Source of the DNA: Pseudomonas sp.
GTDB lineage: Bacteria; Pseudomonadota; Gammaproteobacteria; Pseudomonadales; Pseudomonadaceae
DNA: 64,000 nucleotides
Assembly (NCBI RefSeq): GCF_030698175.1
Contig: NZ_JAUYNT010000022.1
Coordinates: 42,384 to 106,383, forward strand
Reading direction: 5' to 3'
Shown here one piece after another: positions 9,150 to 19,024 of this stretch (positions within the stretch are counted from its first letter, which is position 1; each line of letters begins with the position of its first letter). Made by a program: the position numbers and the translations under genes. Below the pieces are notes generated by a model that was given only the letters and a program-made list of their open reading frames with translations, searched no databases and was not told the DNA's origin.

Positions 9150-9773
9150 ATGAGAGCCGACCTAGACATCATTCAAGACTGGATCCCGACCGGCAGCCGG
9201 GTGCTCGACCTCGGCTGCGGCGACGGCGAGCTGCTCGCCTGGCTGCGCGACCACAAACAGGTCAGCGGTTATGGCCTGGAAATCGACGCCGACAACATTG
9301 CCCAATGCCTGCACAAGGGCATCAACGTGATCGAGCAAGACCTCGACCAGGGCCTGAGCAACTTCGCCAGCAACAGCTTCGATGTAGTGGTGATGACCCA
9401 GGCCCTGCAAGCCGTGCAGTACCCCGACCGGCTGCTGGAAGAGATGTTGCGCATCGGCCGTCAATGCATCATCACTTTCCCCAACTTCGGCCATTGGCGT
9501 TGCCGCTGGGACTTGCTGCGCAGAGGTCAGATGCCGGTCTCCGAGTTCCTGCCTTACACCTGGTACAACACGCCAAACATTCACTTCTGCACCTTCCTCG
9601 ACTTCGAGGAGCTTTGCCACCAGCGCCAGGTTCAGGTGCTCGACCGCCTAGCGGTAGATCGCCTGCATCGACACAGCTTTAGCAATCAGATATGGCCTAA
9701 TCTATTTGGTGAGATTGGTATCTATCGCGTCAGCGGCCCGAGCCCCATGCAGCCGCCCGCGCGAACTGAATAA
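9150..9773 (+). CDS. metW: Methionine biosynthesis protein MetW
   Basis: MetW is a small class I methyltransferase-fold protein encoded with metX and needed for efficient homoserine acylation in Pseudomonas and related bacteria. The 207-residue product has the SAM-binding motif VLDLGCGDGELL (18-29), DVVVMTQALQAVQ near residue 77 and the conserved FPNFGHWRCRW. It sits directly behind metX and is probably expressed with it. Confidence 0.93.
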   Translation: MRADLDIIQDWIPTGSRVLDLGCGDGELLAWLRDHKQVSGYGLEIDADNIAQCLHKGINVIEQDLDQGLSNFASNSFDVVVMTQALQAVQYPDRLLEEMLRIGRQCIITFPNFGHWRCRWDLLRRGQMPVSEFLPYTWYNTPNIHFCTFLDFEELCHQRQVQVLDRLAVDRLHRHSFSNQIWPNLFGEIGIYRVSGPSPMQPPARTE

Positions 9774-9798
9774 TCAGCGCAACCAGAGGAGAATCACC

Positions 9799-10218
9799 AT
9801 GCAACGTTTAGCCCTACTGCTTTTGGCTTTTTGCCTGGCACTGCCCGCCATGGCCGAACAGAAACAAAGCTATGGCGAGTTGGATGTGCATTACAGCGCC
9901 TTCAACTCCGGCTTTTTGCAGCCCGAGGTCGCCGCTGCAGTCGGCCTGGTGCGCAGCAAGAGCCAAGGCGTGGTCAATGTCGCGTTGCTGCAAGCAGGCT
10001 TAGCCAGCACCGGCCAAGTCAGTGGCGAGGTAAAAAACCTGCTCGGGCAAATCAGCCCGCTGACCTTCAAGCAAGTCAAAGAAGGCACGGCGATTTACTA
10101 CCTGGCGCAGTTTCCCTTCGAACAACAAGAAATGCTGCGTTTCACCCTTAACGTCAAAGGCGCTGACGGCGTGCCGCACAGCTTCGACTTCAGCCAAGAA
10201 TTCTTCCCCGACCAATGA
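9799..10218 (+). CDS. Secreted DUF4426 protein
   Basis: A 139-residue exported protein. The signal peptide [19 protein letters not shown] is followed by EQKQSYGEL, so cleavage is expected after AMA. The mature part is mostly beta-strand in character ([21 protein letters not shown]) and matches DUF4426, which has no assigned function. The ATG at 9799 has AGAGGAG upstream; a longer frame from 9706 would overlap metW. Its stop overlaps the rdgB start by 4 nt, so it belongs to the metX-metW-rdgB-hemW operon. Confidence 0.88.
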   Translation: MQRLALLLLAFCLALPAMAEQKQSYGELDVHYSAFNSGFLQPEVAAAVGLVRSKSQGVVNVALLQAGLASTGQVSGEVKNLLGQISPLTFKQVKEGTAIYYLAQFPFEQQEMLRFTLNVKGADGVPHSFDFSQEFFPDQ

Positions 10219-10808
10219 AAGCCCTAACCGAACTGGTATTGGCCAGCCATAACGCCGGCAAACTCAAAGAGCTGCAAGCCATGCTCGGCGACAGCATCAA
10301 GGTGCAGGCCGTCAGCGCTTTCAGCTTGGTGGAGCCAGACGAAACCGGCCTGTCGTTTATCGAGAACGCAATTCTCAAGGCCCGCCATGCGGCGCGTGTT
10401 TCCGGCCTGCCGGCATTGGCCGACGACTCAGGCCTGGCGGTCGACTACCTCGGCGGCGCACCGGGCATCCGCTCGGCCCGTTACGCCGAGGGTCAGGGCG
10501 ATGCGGCCAACAATGCCAAGCTGCTCGAAGCCCTCAAGGATGTGCCGGACGACGAGCGCGGCGCGCAGTTTGTCTGCGCCGTGGCGCTGGTGCGGCACGC
10601 CGACGACCCACTACCGATTGTCTGCGAAGGTCTCTGGCACGGCAGTATTTTGCGCGAACCGCGCGGCAGCCAAGGCTTTGGTTACGACCCGCTGTTTTGG
10701 GTGGCCGAACGCAACTGCGCCAGCGCCGAACTGCCGGCCACTGAGAAAAACCAGCTGAGCCATCGCGCCATCGCCATGCGCTTGCTCAAGCAGCGCCTGG
10801 GGCTATGA
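10215..10808 (+). CDS. rdgB: XTP/dITP pyrophosphatase RdgB (Ham1)
   Basis: This enzyme hydrolyses non-canonical purine triphosphates (XTP, dITP) to monophosphates and so keeps them out of DNA. The 197-residue protein carries the Ham1 motifs [12 protein letters not shown] (9-20), [16 protein letters not shown] and the C-terminal [10 protein letters not shown] with KNQLSHRA. It overlaps DUF4426 upstream and hemW downstream by 4 nt each, so translation is coupled. Confidence 0.96.
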   Translation: MKALTELVLASHNAGKLKELQAMLGDSIKVQAVSAFSLVEPDETGLSFIENAILKARHAARVSGLPALADDSGLAVDYLGGAPGIRSARYAEGQGDAANNAKLLEALKDVPDDERGAQFVCAVALVRHADDPLPIVCEGLWHGSILREPRGSQGFGYDPLFWVAERNCASAELPATEKNQLSHRAIAMRLLKQRLGL

Positions 10809-11983
10809 GTCGCCAAAACAGCGACCTGCAGATCGCCCCAGCCGGTTTCGAGTTACCGCCTTTGTCGCTGTATATCCACATTCCCTGGTGCGTGCGCAAA
10901 TGCCCCTATTGCGACTTTAACTCCCATGCCGCCGGGCCAAATCTGCCGGAGGCCGCCTATGTCGACGCCTTGCTGGCCGATCTGGATGCCGATTTACAGC
11001 ATGTGCATGGCCGCCAGCTGAGTTCGATTTTCTTCGGTGGCGGCACGCCCAGCTTGTTTAGCGCGCCGGCCTTGGGCCGCATCCTGGCCGGCGTAGAACA
11101 ACGCATCGGCTTTGCCGCCGACATCGAGATCACCCTGGAAGCCAACCCCGGCACCTTCGAGCAGGCCAAGTTCTCCGCCTATCGCCAGCTGGGCATCAAT
11201 CGCCTGTCGATTGGCGTGCAGAGCTTTCAGCAGCAAAAGCTCACGGCGCTGGGCCGCATCCACGACGGTGACGAGGCGATCCGCGCCGCCGATATGGCGC
11301 GTCAAGCCGGCTTCGATAACTTCAACCTCGACCTGATGCACGGCCTGCCCGATCAGAGCATCGACGACGCCTTGTTCGACCTGCGCACCGCCATCGCCCA
11401 GCAGCCGACCCATTTGTCCTGGTATCAGCTGACCATGGAGCCGAACACGGTGTTCTGGAGCCAGCCACCGCAATTGCCCGAAGACGACATTCTCTGGGAC
11501 ATCCAGGAGGCCGGCCTGCAACTGCTGACCGAGCACGGTTACGCCCAGTACGAAGTCTCGGCATACGCCCGCGACGGTCGGCAGGCGCGGCACAACCTCA
11601 ATTACTGGAGCTTTGGCGACTTTCTCGGCATCGGCGCCGGCGCCCACGCCAAGCTCAGTAGCCCCAGCGGGCAGATCATCCGCAGCTGGAAAACCCGGTT
11701 GCCGAAAGACTATCTCGACCCCAGCAAAAACTTTCTCGCGGGGCAAAAAAACCTCACGCCCGGCGAGCTGCCCTTTGAGTTTTTGATCAACGTGCTACGC
11801 CTCAACGATGGCGCCGCCAGCCAGTTGTTTACGCAACGCACCGGCCTGCCGCTGAGCTTGCTGGCCGGGGCGCGCAGCCAAGCCGAGCAGCGTGGCTTGC
11901 TGCTGCAAGACCCGGCGCGACTGACCGCCAGCCGCGAAGGCCAACTGTTTCTTAACGATCTGCTGCAGTATTTTCTGCCCTGA
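10805..11983 (+). CDS. hemW: Radical SAM heme chaperone HemW
   Basis: HemW binds heme and a 4Fe-4S cluster and delivers heme to membrane proteins; it was long misnamed as a second coproporphyrinogen oxidase. The 392-residue protein has the radical SAM triad CxxxCxxC in [14 protein letters not shown], the FFGGGTPS motif, and the C-terminal HemN-type domain. The start overlaps the rdgB stop (ATGA). It is the last tightly coupled gene of the metX operon. Confidence 0.94.
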   Translation: MSRQNSDLQIAPAGFELPPLSLYIHIPWCVRKCPYCDFNSHAAGPNLPEAAYVDALLADLDADLQHVHGRQLSSIFFGGGTPSLFSAPALGRILAGVEQRIGFAADIEITLEANPGTFEQAKFSAYRQLGINRLSIGVQSFQQQKLTALGRIHDGDEAIRAADMARQAGFDNFNLDLMHGLPDQSIDDALFDLRTAIAQQPTHLSWYQLTMEPNTVFWSQPPQLPEDDILWDIQEAGLQLLTEHGYAQYEVSAYARDGRQARHNLNYWSFGDFLGIGAGAHAKLSSPSGQIIRSWKTRLPKDYLDPSKNFLAGQKNLTPGELPFEFLINVLRLNDGAASQLFTQRTGLPLSLLAGARSQAEQRGLLLQDPARLTASREGQLFLNDLLQYFLP

Positions 11984-12015
11984 GCCCCGCCACGCACCAC
12001 GCCTAAGGACCTTTC

Positions 12016-12339
12016 ATGGATTTAGTTCTCGACCTAATCGCCACCCTGTCGCGCTGGAGCCGCAGCCATCTGGGCGACATTTCCCTGGCCTTGATGGCGA
12101 CCCTGTTCGTGTTGTTCGGCCCCGGCCTGAATGCCTGGGTGCAACGCTCGATTGGCAGCCTGAACTTTGTGTTTCGCACCCTGATATTCGTGTTGCTCTG
12201 CGCGGTGGTCTACGGCCTGGCGATTATTTTCTTAACGCCTTATCTGACCCAGGCGCTGGGCTCTTTCAATAACTACACCCTGGCGCCGGTATTGCTACTA
12301 GTCTTCTTCGTGATCGGTGTACTGGCCGACCGTAGCTGA
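12016..12339 (+). CDS. DUF3392 inner-membrane protein
   Basis: A 107-residue protein with three predicted membrane helices, roughly residues 22-38, 52-72 and 88-104. The sequence fits DUF3392, a Gammaproteobacterial family of unknown function. It has an AAGGA ribosome site and follows hemW by 32 bp, so cotranscription is likely. Confidence 0.8.
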   Translation: MDLVLDLIATLSRWSRSHLGDISLALMATLFVLFGPGLNAWVQRSIGSLNFVFRTLIFVLLCAVVYGLAIIFLTPYLTQALGSFNNYTLAPVLLLVFFVIGVLADRS

Positions 12340-12394
12340 GTGCTGCGGTCTTCACGGCGCGCCGGCAGCCTTGCCATAACGCCGAGAAGAGCCG

Positions 12395-12649
12395 ATGAAA
12401 CCGACCAAGCATCTGTACCTGTACTTTCAAGATGGCCAGCGCCTGGCCATGCGCTTCCCGCAACAGCAGGGTGACCCGGCACAGATTGCCCGCTTGTTGC
12501 GCATGCAGCTGGAGTCGCCTTTTATTAGCATCGAAGTGGATGGCGATCTGCTACTGATCCCGCGCGAGAGCATCAAGTACCTGCAGGTCTGCCCGGCGCC
12601 GCAGTCCATACCGGAAACCACCATTCTTGGCGCCGAATTAATCGACTGA
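12395..12649 (+). CDS. Conserved hypothetical protein, 84 residues
   Basis: A small cytoplasmic protein starting MKPTKHLYLYFQDGQRLAMRF. It has no signal peptide or membrane helix. The middle part (FISIEVDGDLLLIPRESIKYLQV) looks like a compact beta fold. The ATG has GAGAAGAG upstream. A terminator follows directly. Its position after the DUF3392 gene matches a hypothetical gene at the same place in Pseudomonas, as I recall it. I cannot assign a function. Confidence 0.75.
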   Translation: MKPTKHLYLYFQDGQRLAMRFPQQQGDPAQIARLLRMQLESPFISIEVDGDLLLIPRESIKYLQVCPAPQSIPETTILGAELID

Positions 12650-12654
12650 CTCGC

Positions 12655-12696
12655 CGCGCATAAAAAAACCGCTCGAAAGCAGTTTTTTTATGCGCG
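12655..12696. terminator. Bidirectional intrinsic terminator
   Basis: A long stem pairs 12655-12673 with 12678-12696 around the loop CGAA, with one mismatch. It contains seven A and seven T on opposite arms, so each strand ends in a T-run. It lies 5 bp after the 84-residue gene and 11 bp before the end of the convergent DUF1329 gene and can terminate both. Confidence 0.9.
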
Positions 12697-12707
12697 TCCG
12701 AAACCCG

Positions 12708-14051
12708 TTAGTTACCTTCGCGGCGCAGTGCCTGTGGCGTGAAGTCCACTGGCGCCAGTTTGGCCTTGAAGTCGTACATCGGTTCGTTGTTGTCCAGACC
12801 ATCGGCAAAATAACGATCACCAGGGAAGTCGTAAACGGTTTCCAGGGTGCTGCCAAACATCGGCACGTCGTAATAATTGATCGCATGGCTTTCTTGCAGA
12901 CCAATCAAGGCGCCGTTCTTGTCATACAGGTCGGCCGCCAGGATTTGCCAGCTGTCCTCGTCGAGGTAAAACCGGCGCTTGCTATAAGGGTGACTAAAGC
13001 CTTTGCGCACACTCGCTTCGACAATCCAAACCCGGTGCAGCTCGTAGCGCAGCAGCTCAGGGTTAACGGTTTTATCCTTGAGGATGGTCTCGTAGGGGAT
13101 ACCTTCCTGGTGCACGGCATAGCTGTTGTACGGCACCAACATTTCTTTCTTGCCGAGCAACTTCCACTCGTAACGCTCTGGCGCACCGTTGAAACTGTCG
13201 ACCATGTCGGCGGTGGCCATGCCATTAGTGTCCGGCTGCAGGGTGTCGAAGGCCAGCATTGGCAAACGTCGCACCCGGCGCTCGCCACGGTTAAAGCGCC
13301 AGGCCTTGCGAATCGCCAAGACCTGATCAAGGGTTTCCTGCACCACCAATGCGGAGCCGGCGAGCTTGGCCGGCGCTACCACCTGGTACTTGTAGTAGAA
13401 CAACGTGTTGGACAGATCCTTGGTCGTCATGCCGTCACGGCCGTAGACAAAGTAAATATTGCGATCAAGTTTGAGCAGGTTGTAACTGCCGTTGCTAAGC
13501 ACCGCCGCTTGATTGGTGACGAAGTGAATCTGGTCGCCACGGTAACGCATGATGTGGTTCCAGATGGCTTCCAGGCCATCCTTGGGGATCGGAAAAGGCG
13601 TGCCTACGGCCACGCCATCAACCCCATTACCGTCGGCAATCAACTCGGCGCTTTGCGCGTTTTGCTTGGCCGCGTCATAGAGCCGCTGCGGCGCCGAGGC
13701 GCTGCGATGGGTCGGAAACACTCGCAAGAAGTACTCGGGCTGCTTTTTCAGCAAGGCTTGCACGCCTTCGGGCAACAACGCTTGGTATTGCCCAAGGTTC
13801 TTGCTGTTGATCACATACTGCACCGCATCGCCGGCATAGGGATCGGGGTGATGCATGCCCGGCTGATAACCCGCAGGGGCCGTGGTAATACCGCCATCCC
13901 AGGCCGGGATAGTGCCTGCCGCATTACCGGCACGCTCACCGCCAAACGGTGTCAACTCGACGCCTAGGCGCGCAGCCTGAATCGCATCAACCTTCGCTTG
14001 TGCCTGTAACGCACAACCGGCTAGCAGCAGAATTGCAAACTTTCTCAACAC
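12708..14051 (-). CDS. DUF1329 exported protein
   Basis: A 447-residue envelope protein of the DUF1329 family, which is abundant in Pseudomonas and has a LolA/LppX-like shell fold; its substrate is unknown. I place the start at the GTG at 14051, because GAGGAG lies six bases upstream, while the ATG 27 bp further upstream has no such site. The N-terminus contains LLLAGCALQAQAKV, which could be a lipobox (LAGC) or a type I signal peptide ending AQA, so lipidation is uncertain. Typical segments include GGERAGNAAGTIPAWDGG and FYLDEDSWQILAAD. It is convergent with the 84-residue gene. Such proteins are often encoded beside DUF1302 genes, but no partner is present here. Confidence 0.85.
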   Translation of the reverse strand: MLRKFAILLLAGCALQAQAKVDAIQAARLGVELTPFGGERAGNAAGTIPAWDGGITTAPAGYQPGMHHPDPYAGDAVQYVINSKNLGQYQALLPEGVQALLKKQPEYFLRVFPTHRSASAPQRLYDAAKQNAQSAELIADGNGVDGVAVGTPFPIPKDGLEAIWNHIMRYRGDQIHFVTNQAAVLSNGSYNLLKLDRNIYFVYGRDGMTTKDLSNTLFYYKYQVVAPAKLAGSALVVQETLDQVLAIRKAWRFNRGERRVRRLPMLAFDTLQPDTNGMATADMVDSFNGAPERYEWKLLGKKEMLVPYNSYAVHQEGIPYETILKDKTVNPELLRYELHRVWIVEASVRKGFSHPYSKRRFYLDEDSWQILAADLYDKNGALIGLQESHAINYYDVPMFGSTLETVYDFPGDRYFADGLDNNEPMYDFKAKLAPVDFTPQALRREGN

Positions 14052-14214
14052 AGTTATCTCCTCGCAACGCGCAAGCACTGCAACACTCCGTGAATGCCGA
14101 CAACCGTTTCCGGTCGAGCATTAATCAATGCCAAAGCAAGAGTCCATTCTTGTGCCGAGTTGACCCGGTCTAATTGATCGTCCTTAGTAGTGTTAACTGA
14201 CACTGCAGTGCAGA

Positions 14215-14934
14215 TTAGTCGACACGCTGGAATTTAATGTCCCAGACGCCATGCCCGAGGCGCTCGCCACGCCGCTCAAACTTGGTCACCGGACGTTCCG
14301 CCGGGCGTTCGACACAGCCGCCATCGGCCGCCAGATTGCGATAACCGGGGGCGGCCTGCATGATTTCCAACATGTATTCGGCGTAGGGCTGCCAGTCGGT
14401 GGCCATGTGCAAAATGCCGCCGACTTTCAGCTTTTGCCGCACCAGCTGGGCAAACTCAGGGCGCACGATCCGACGCTTATTGTGCCGGGCCTTGTGCCAT
14501 GGATCGGGGAAAAACAGCAACACCCGGTCGAGACTGGCGTCGCTGATGCAATCGCGCAGCACTTCCATGGCGTCAAAACTGTAGACCCGCAGGTTGCTCA
14601 GATTCTGCGTCAAGACGCCATTGAGCAAGGCGCCAACGCCGGGGCGATGCACCTCCACGCCAATAAAATCGTGCTCAGGCTCAGCCGCGGCCATCTCCAG
14701 GGTCGCGCTGCCCATGCCGAAACCGATCTCGAAGGTCCGTGGCGCGCTGCGGCCAAACACCTGATCGAAATCGCGCAGGCCATCGGCCAAATCCAGACCA
14801 AACTTTGGCAGGCCCAGCTCCAGGCCGCGCTGCTGGCCTTCGGTCATGCGCCCAGCGCGCATCACAAAACTCTTGATCGGGCGCATTGGGCGCGGCTCTT
14901 CGGCAGGTGCCGCAGGCTCTTGCAATTCAGACAT
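14215..14934 (-). CDS. trmB: tRNA (guanine-N7-)-methyltransferase TrmB
   Basis: TrmB methylates G46 in the variable loop of tRNAs using SAM. The 239-residue protein has the family segments [16 protein letters not shown] (20-35), the SAM motif [15 protein letters not shown], and [16 protein letters not shown] with the DPWHK box. The C-terminus [16 protein letters not shown] is diagnostic. It is preceded on the same strand by thiG and ends this minus-strand group. Confidence 0.96.
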   Translation of the reverse strand: MSELQEPAAPAEEPRPMRPIKSFVMRAGRMTEGQQRGLELGLPKFGLDLADGLRDFDQVFGRSAPRTFEIGFGMGSATLEMAAAEPEHDFIGVEVHRPGVGALLNGVLTQNLSNLRVYSFDAMEVLRDCISDASLDRVLLFFPDPWHKARHNKRRIVRPEFAQLVRQKLKVGGILHMATDWQPYAEYMLEIMQAAPGYRNLAADGGCVERPAERPVTKFERRGERLGHGVWDIKFQRVD

Positions 14935-14963
14935 GGAATAACTCTTACCGGTAAATGAGCAGC

Positions 14964-15773
14964 TTAGTTAATCAACCCAGACAGCGGCGATGAGGCGCTG
15001 GCATAGAGTTTTTTCGGCATCCGGCCGGCCAGGTACGCCAGCCGCCCAGCGATGACCGCATGGTTCATCGCCTGCGCCATCATGACCGGGTTTTGCGCAT
15101 TGGCGATGGCACTGTTCATCAGCACCGCGGCGCAGCCCAGTTCCATGGCGATGCTGGCATCGGAGGCAGTACCGACACCGGCATCGACCAACACCGGCAC
15201 CTTGGCTTCCTCAAGGATGATCCGCAGGTTGTAGGGGTTACAGATGCCCAGCCCGCTGCCAATCAACCCGGCCAAGGGCATGACCGCGATGCAGCCGATT
15301 TCGCCCAACTGACGGGCAATAATCGGGTCATCACTGGTGTACACCATCACATCGAAACCTTCCCGGACCAGCACTTCGGCGGCCTTGAGGGTTTCAATCA
15401 CATTGGGGAACAGGGTCTTCTGGTCGGCCAGAACTTCCAGCTTGACCAGGTTGTGGCCGTCCAGCAGTTCGCGCGCCAGGCGGCAGGTGCGCACCGCTTC
15501 AATGGCATCAAAGCAGCCGGCAGTATTCGGCAAGATGGTATAGCGATCAGCCGGCAACACATCCAGCAGGTTCGGCTCGCCGGGGTTCTGGCCAATATTG
15601 GTGCGACGCACCGCGACGGTCACGATCTCGGCGCCCGAGGCTTCAATGGCCAGCCGGGTTTGCTCGAGATCACGGTACTTGCCCGTGCCCACCAGCAACC
15701 GCGATTGATAGGTACGGCCAGCCAAAACGAACGGCTGATCGCTGACAAGGTTACTGACAGGTGCTGAATTCAC
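14964..15773 (-). CDS. thiG: Thiazole synthase ThiG
   Basis: ThiG makes the thiazole phosphate of thiamine from 1-deoxy-xylulose 5-phosphate, dehydroglycine and sulfur delivered by ThiS thiocarboxylate. The 269-residue TIM-barrel protein shows [10 protein letters not shown] (24-33), Lys111 in VKLEVLAD as the Schiff-base lysine, and [13 protein letters not shown]. It follows thiS on the same strand. Confidence 0.96.
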   Translation of the reverse strand: MNSAPVSNLVSDQPFVLAGRTYQSRLLVGTGKYRDLEQTRLAIEASGAEIVTVAVRRTNIGQNPGEPNLLDVLPADRYTILPNTAGCFDAIEAVRTCRLARELLDGHNLVKLEVLADQKTLFPNVIETLKAAEVLVREGFDVMVYTSDDPIIARQLGEIGCIAVMPLAGLIGSGLGICNPYNLRIILEEAKVPVLVDAGVGTASDASIAMELGCAAVLMNSAIANAQNPVMMAQAMNHAVIAGRLAYLAGRMPKKLYASASSPLSGLIN

Positions 15774-15829
15774 GGGAACTCCTTGCGAGCGTAAACGAGG
15801 ATGAGCGAAGCGTGGCTGGCCAGCGACGC

Positions 15830-16030
15830 TTAGCCGCCGCCAATGGCGTGGACGATTTCCAGCACATCGCCGGCCTGTAACTGGGTGCTGGCATGCAGGC
15901 TGCGCGGCACTATGTCGAGATTGAGTTCGACCGCCACCCGCCGCTCGCCAAGCTGCAAGTACTCAAGCACACCGGCGACGGTCTGACCGTCGGGCAACTC
16001 AAAGGCTTCGCCATTTAACTGAATCTGCAT
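15830..16030 (-). CDS. thiS: Sulfur carrier protein ThiS
   Basis: A 66-residue ubiquitin-like sulfur carrier. It begins [12 protein letters not shown] and ends in the required Gly-Gly (IVHAIGGG), which is activated as a thiocarboxylate for ThiG. The start at 16030 gives the family length; a longer frame to 16090 lacks family similarity. The ribosome site is weak. It is upstream of thiG with a 56-bp gap. Confidence 0.93.
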   Translation of the reverse strand: MQIQLNGEAFELPDGQTVAGVLEYLQLGERRVAVELNLDIVPRSLHASTQLQAGDVLEIVHAIGGG

Positions 16031-16115
16031 AAGCGGCCACGAACAAATTTGAGGGGCCCGCATTCTAGCCCGATCACCGGCGCCGACCAAGGTAAAAGGC
16101 GCCAGACGGCAGCCC

Positions 16116-16499
16116 TTAGGCCGGGACCGAACTCAACCGCCAGGCGTGCACACCCAAGCACAACCAGCCGGCCAAAAACGCCAGGCCACCCAAGGGCGTA
16201 ATCATCCCCAGAGCGCTAATGCCGCTCAGGGTCAAGGCATAGAGGCTGCCCGAAAACAGCACAATGCCCAGCGTAAACAGGCAGCCGGCGGCCCGCAGCA
16301 AGCGCCCCGGCAACTGCCGCACCAGCAAGGCCAGCGCCAGCAACACCAAGGCATGCAGCATTTGATAGTGCACGCCGGTTTGAAACACCGCCAAGTACTC
16401 CGGCGACAACCGGCTCTTTAAGGCATGGGCGGCAAAGGCGCCGAGCCCGACACCAGTAAAACCAAAGAACGCCGCCAGCAATAGAAATCCACGCAACAT
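16116..16499 (-). CDS. DUF423 inner-membrane protein (YgdD-like)
   Basis: A 127-residue protein with four hydrophobic helices. It has the DUF423 pattern [38 protein letters not shown] split over helices 1 and 2, and ends with a helix leading to [12 protein letters not shown]. The ATG at 16499 has GGAG eight bases upstream. Function unknown. It is divergent from mtgA. Confidence 0.88.
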   Translation of the reverse strand: MLRGFLLLAAFFGFTGVGLGAFAAHALKSRLSPEYLAVFQTGVHYQMLHALVLLALALLVRQLPGRLLRAAGCLFTLGIVLFSGSLYALTLSGISALGMITPLGGLAFLAGWLCLGVHAWRLSSVPA

Positions 16500-16584
16500 T
16501 AAGCACGCTCCAAACTGCACAGATAGAGACCGGGTGAATCCGCTGGCTATAATGGCCCGCCCACCTGACTTGGCCAAGCCGCAT

Positions 16585-17313
16585 ATGCTTCGACTCCTGC
16601 TCCGCCGCCTATTTAAAGCACTCGGCTATTGCGCTGCGGCCTCGGCGTTGCTGGTACTGGCCCTGCGCTGGCTGCCGCCGCCGGGCAGCGCGCTGATGGT
16701 CGAGCGCAAGATTGAGTCATGGATCGACGGCCAGCCGATCGAGCTAAAACGCAGCTGGCGCCCCTGGGAAGCCCTGCCGAATGACTTGAAAATCGCCGTG
16801 ATTGCTGCCGAAGACCAAAAATTCGCCGAACACTGGGGCTTTGATCTGGGCGCCATCCGCGCCGCACTGGCGCATAACGAACGCGGCGGCTCATTGCGCG
16901 GAGCCAGCACCCTGAGCCAGCAGGTGGCGAAAAACCTGTTTCTCTGGTCGGGCCGCAGCTGGCCGCGCAAAGGTCTGGAAGTCTGGTTTACCGGGCTGAT
17001 CGAGTTGTGCTGGTCCAAGCAGCGCATTCTTGAGGTGTATTTGAACACCGTCGAATGGGGCGATGGGGTGTTCGGCGCCGAAGCCGCCGCGCGCCAGCAC
17101 TTCGGCATTGGCGCCAGCTACCTGTCCAATCAACAAGCCTCACTGTTGGCGGCGGTGCTGCCTAATCCACGGGAATGGAGCCCGCGCCGGCCCAGCGGTT
17201 ACGTCAGCCGGCGCGCCAACTGGATTCGTCGCCAGGGCTGGCAACTGGGCGGCAGTCACTACCTCAACCAGCTAGCACCGCAACGCCCTGACTGGTGGAC
17301 TGACAAGCGCTGA
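16585..17313 (+). CDS. mtgA: Monofunctional biosynthetic peptidoglycan transglycosylase MtgA
   Basis: MtgA polymerises glycan strands from lipid II at the inner membrane. From the ATG at 16585 the protein has 242 residues: a single N-terminal anchor (about 13-30), the GT51 domain with catalytic Glu76 in IAAEDQKFAEH, and GASTLSQQVAKNLFLW. The LNTVEWGDGVFGAEAAA motif is also typical. A -10 box TATAAT is at 16548-16553, but no good -35 box is visible. An upstream ATG at 16534 overlaps that box, so I prefer the inner start. Confidence 0.93.
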   Translation: MLRLLLRRLFKALGYCAAASALLVLALRWLPPPGSALMVERKIESWIDGQPIELKRSWRPWEALPNDLKIAVIAAEDQKFAEHWGFDLGAIRAALAHNERGGSLRGASTLSQQVAKNLFLWSGRSWPRKGLEVWFTGLIELCWSKQRILEVYLNTVEWGDGVFGAEAAARQHFGIGASYLSNQQASLLAAVLPNPREWSPRRPSGYVSRRANWIRRQGWQLGGSHYLNQLAPQRPDWWTDKR

Positions 17314-17324
17314 GCCGCTGCCCA

Positions 17325-17933
17325 CTAATGCTGCATGGCGCGCTTGGGCAGCGCTCGTAACGACAGCAGCGTATCGCCCTGCATTCGCGCCGTCAGCCCC
17401 AGCGCCGGATAGACCCACGCCTCACCGCCTTCGATTTGCAGACGCAACCGCGGCTGGCCCAAGGTTGCCGCCAAACGTGCGGCCGACACCGGCGTTATCG
17501 GCGTCAGCTCAAGCTCGAGTACCGGCAGACGAGCCAGGGGTTCAAGCAATTGGCGGCTCAGCGGCTGCTCGCGGTTACCGGGCTGAAAACCGGCGGCAGC
17601 GACCAGGCTCTCGCGTTCAGCGCCGCTCAAGTGCAGCTCAGCCATCAGCGTCCAACCGCCCTCGGCACCGGCCAATGGGCCCCGATACAACAACCGCGGC
17701 CCAGCCGCTTGCGACTGCAGCCACAGCTCGCCATCGGTCTGCCCACTCAGCTCGGCCAGCGCCAGCTGCTCGTTCGCCAGCGCCGGGAATAACTGCGCCT
17801 GCCAAACGGCCAGCTCAGGCAAAGGTTCGACGGCAGCCGGCGGGCGCATCAACCAGGCGCCCCAACCGAAGAACAGCAGCGCCAACAGGGCAAACAACAG
17901 CCCATGCTGCAAACGCAGCGGTGGCAGTTTCAT
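17325..17933 (-). CDS. Membrane-anchored hypothetical protein
   Basis: A 202-residue protein with one N-terminal membrane helix (about 11-29) and an outside domain rich in Leu, Ala and Pro. No motif that I recognise. It lies between rpoH and mtgA on the rpoH strand, a position that holds a hypothetical gene in Pseudomonas. It follows the rpoH terminator and ends 11 bp from the convergent mtgA. Confidence 0.75.
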   Translation of the reverse strand: MKLPPLRLQHGLLFALLALLFFGWGAWLMRPPAAVEPLPELAVWQAQLFPALANEQLALAELSGQTDGELWLQSQAAGPRLLYRGPLAGAEGGWTLMAELHLSGAERESLVAAAGFQPGNREQPLSRQLLEPLARLPVLELELTPITPVSAARLAATLGQPRLRLQIEGGEAWVYPALGLTARMQGDTLLSLRALPKRAMQH

Positions 17934-17974
17934 CGCTCTACTCCAAAAAAACAGCGGGCAGAAAAATAACAGAC

Positions 17975-18001
17975 AGAAAAAAGCCGCACCTGGGTGCGGC
18001 T
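17975..18001 (-). terminator. rpoH intrinsic terminator
   Basis: On the minus strand the stem GCCGCACC/GGTGCGGC (18000-17993 with 17990-17983) is followed by TTTTTTCTG. It lies just downstream of the rpoH stop codon. Confidence 0.9.
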
Positions 18002-18016
18002 GTTTAGGCGTGGCGC

Positions 18017-18871
18017 TTAGGCCTCAATGGTGCCTTTGAGCTTGTTCATGGCGTTTTTCTCCAACTGGCGAATCCGCTCAGCCGACACACCATATTTAGC
18101 CGCCAACTCATGCAAGGTGGCCTTGTCTTCGTTCAACCAGCGCTGCTGCAAGATGTCACGACTGCGCTCATCCAGGGCGGCCAGGGCTTCATGTAAATTG
18201 CTCGAAGCGTTGTCGCTCCAGTCGCAGGCTTCCAGCTGCACGGCCGGATCGTATCTGTGATCTTCCAGATAATGCGCCGGCGACTTGAAGGCGCTTTCGT
18301 CGTCCTCATCAGCGGCCGGATCGAAGGCCATGTCGTGACCACTCAAGCGGCTTTCCATCTCGCGCACTTCACGGGGCTCGACCCCAAGGCTGGCGGCCAC
18401 CGCATGCACCTCGTCATTGTTCAGCCAGGCCAGACGCTTTTTCTGCCCGCGCAGATTGAAGAACAACTTGCGCTGCGCCTTGGTGGTGGCGACTTTGACG
18501 ATGCGCCAGTTACGCAGGATAAACTCGTGAATTTCGGCCTTGATCCAATGCACGGCAAAGGACACCAGGCGCACGCCCATCTCCGGATTAAAGCGTTTTA
18601 CCGCCTTCATCAGACCGACGTTACCTTCCTGGATCAAATCGGCCTGGGGCAGACCATAACCGGAGTAACTACGGGCGATATGCACCACAAAGCGCAGGTG
18701 CGCGAGCACCATTTGCCGGGCGGCTTCAAGGTCTTGCTGGTAATACAGACTCTCGCCCAGCTCGCGTTCCTGCTCAGGGGTCAGCAGCGCAATGCTGTTG
18801 ACCGCATGCACGTAAGCCTCCAGGTTGGCACCCGGGACTAAGGCATAAACAGGCTGCAAAGAAGTGGTCAT
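18017..18871 (-). CDS. rpoH: RNA polymerase sigma-32 factor RpoH
   Basis: The heat-shock sigma factor. The 284-residue protein has sigma-70 region 2 ([26 protein letters not shown]), the RpoH box QRKLFFNLR (133-141), which is specific to sigma-32 and used for its turnover, and a region 4 helix-turn-helix ending [17 protein letters not shown]. It is followed by an intrinsic terminator and preceded by a candidate AlgU promoter. ftsX lies upstream on the same strand, 153 bp away. Confidence 0.97.
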   Translation of the reverse strand: MTTSLQPVYALVPGANLEAYVHAVNSIALLTPEQERELGESLYYQQDLEAARQMVLAHLRFVVHIARSYSGYGLPQADLIQEGNVGLMKAVKRFNPEMGVRLVSFAVHWIKAEIHEFILRNWRIVKVATTKAQRKLFFNLRGQKKRLAWLNNDEVHAVAASLGVEPREVREMESRLSGHDMAFDPAADEDDESAFKSPAHYLEDHRYDPAVQLEACDWSDNASSNLHEALAALDERSRDILQQRWLNEDKATLHELAAKYGVSAERIRQLEKNAMNKLKGTIEA

Positions 18872-18948
18872 GGGAATCCTCCGAACTCTTGCTTAAACAG
18901 ATGAAGCAAGCAAAACAAAAAAACGACTGGCAGTTTAGCACTGCATTT

Positions 18949-18977
18949 TCAGGCAGGGAACCTGTTGAAAAGTTCCC
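18949..18977 (-). promoter_or_regulatory. Candidate AlgU (sigma-E type) promoter of rpoH
   Basis: On the minus strand GGGAACTT (-35, with GAACTT at 18975-18970) is separated by exactly 16 bp from CCTGA (-10, 18953-18949). The AlgU/sigma-22 consensus is GAACTT-N16/17-TCTGA, so only one base differs. The predicted start lies about 70 bp before rpoH. AlgU control of rpoH is described for P. aeruginosa. Confidence 0.75.
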
Positions 18978-19024
18978 TTACACTTCCGAAAAATCAATAA
19001 AACACGAATATAAACAACAACTTA

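Noticed and set aside
12690..13967. Long plus-strand open frame (425 codons) opposite the DUF1329 gene
   Set aside because: It has no family likeness and mirrors the codon pattern of a clear DUF1329 gene with signal peptide and ribosome site on the other strand; it is a shadow frame of GC-rich DNA.
16527..16538. AGACCGGGTGAA as another end of the MITE-like element, upstream of mtgA
   Set aside because: Only 12 bases match and no second end or core sequence is present nearby; chance cannot be excluded.
18960..18977. GGGAAC/GTTCCC hairpin as the ftsX terminator
   Set aside because: No T-run follows on the minus strand, and the left arm is better explained as the -35 box of an AlgU promoter.
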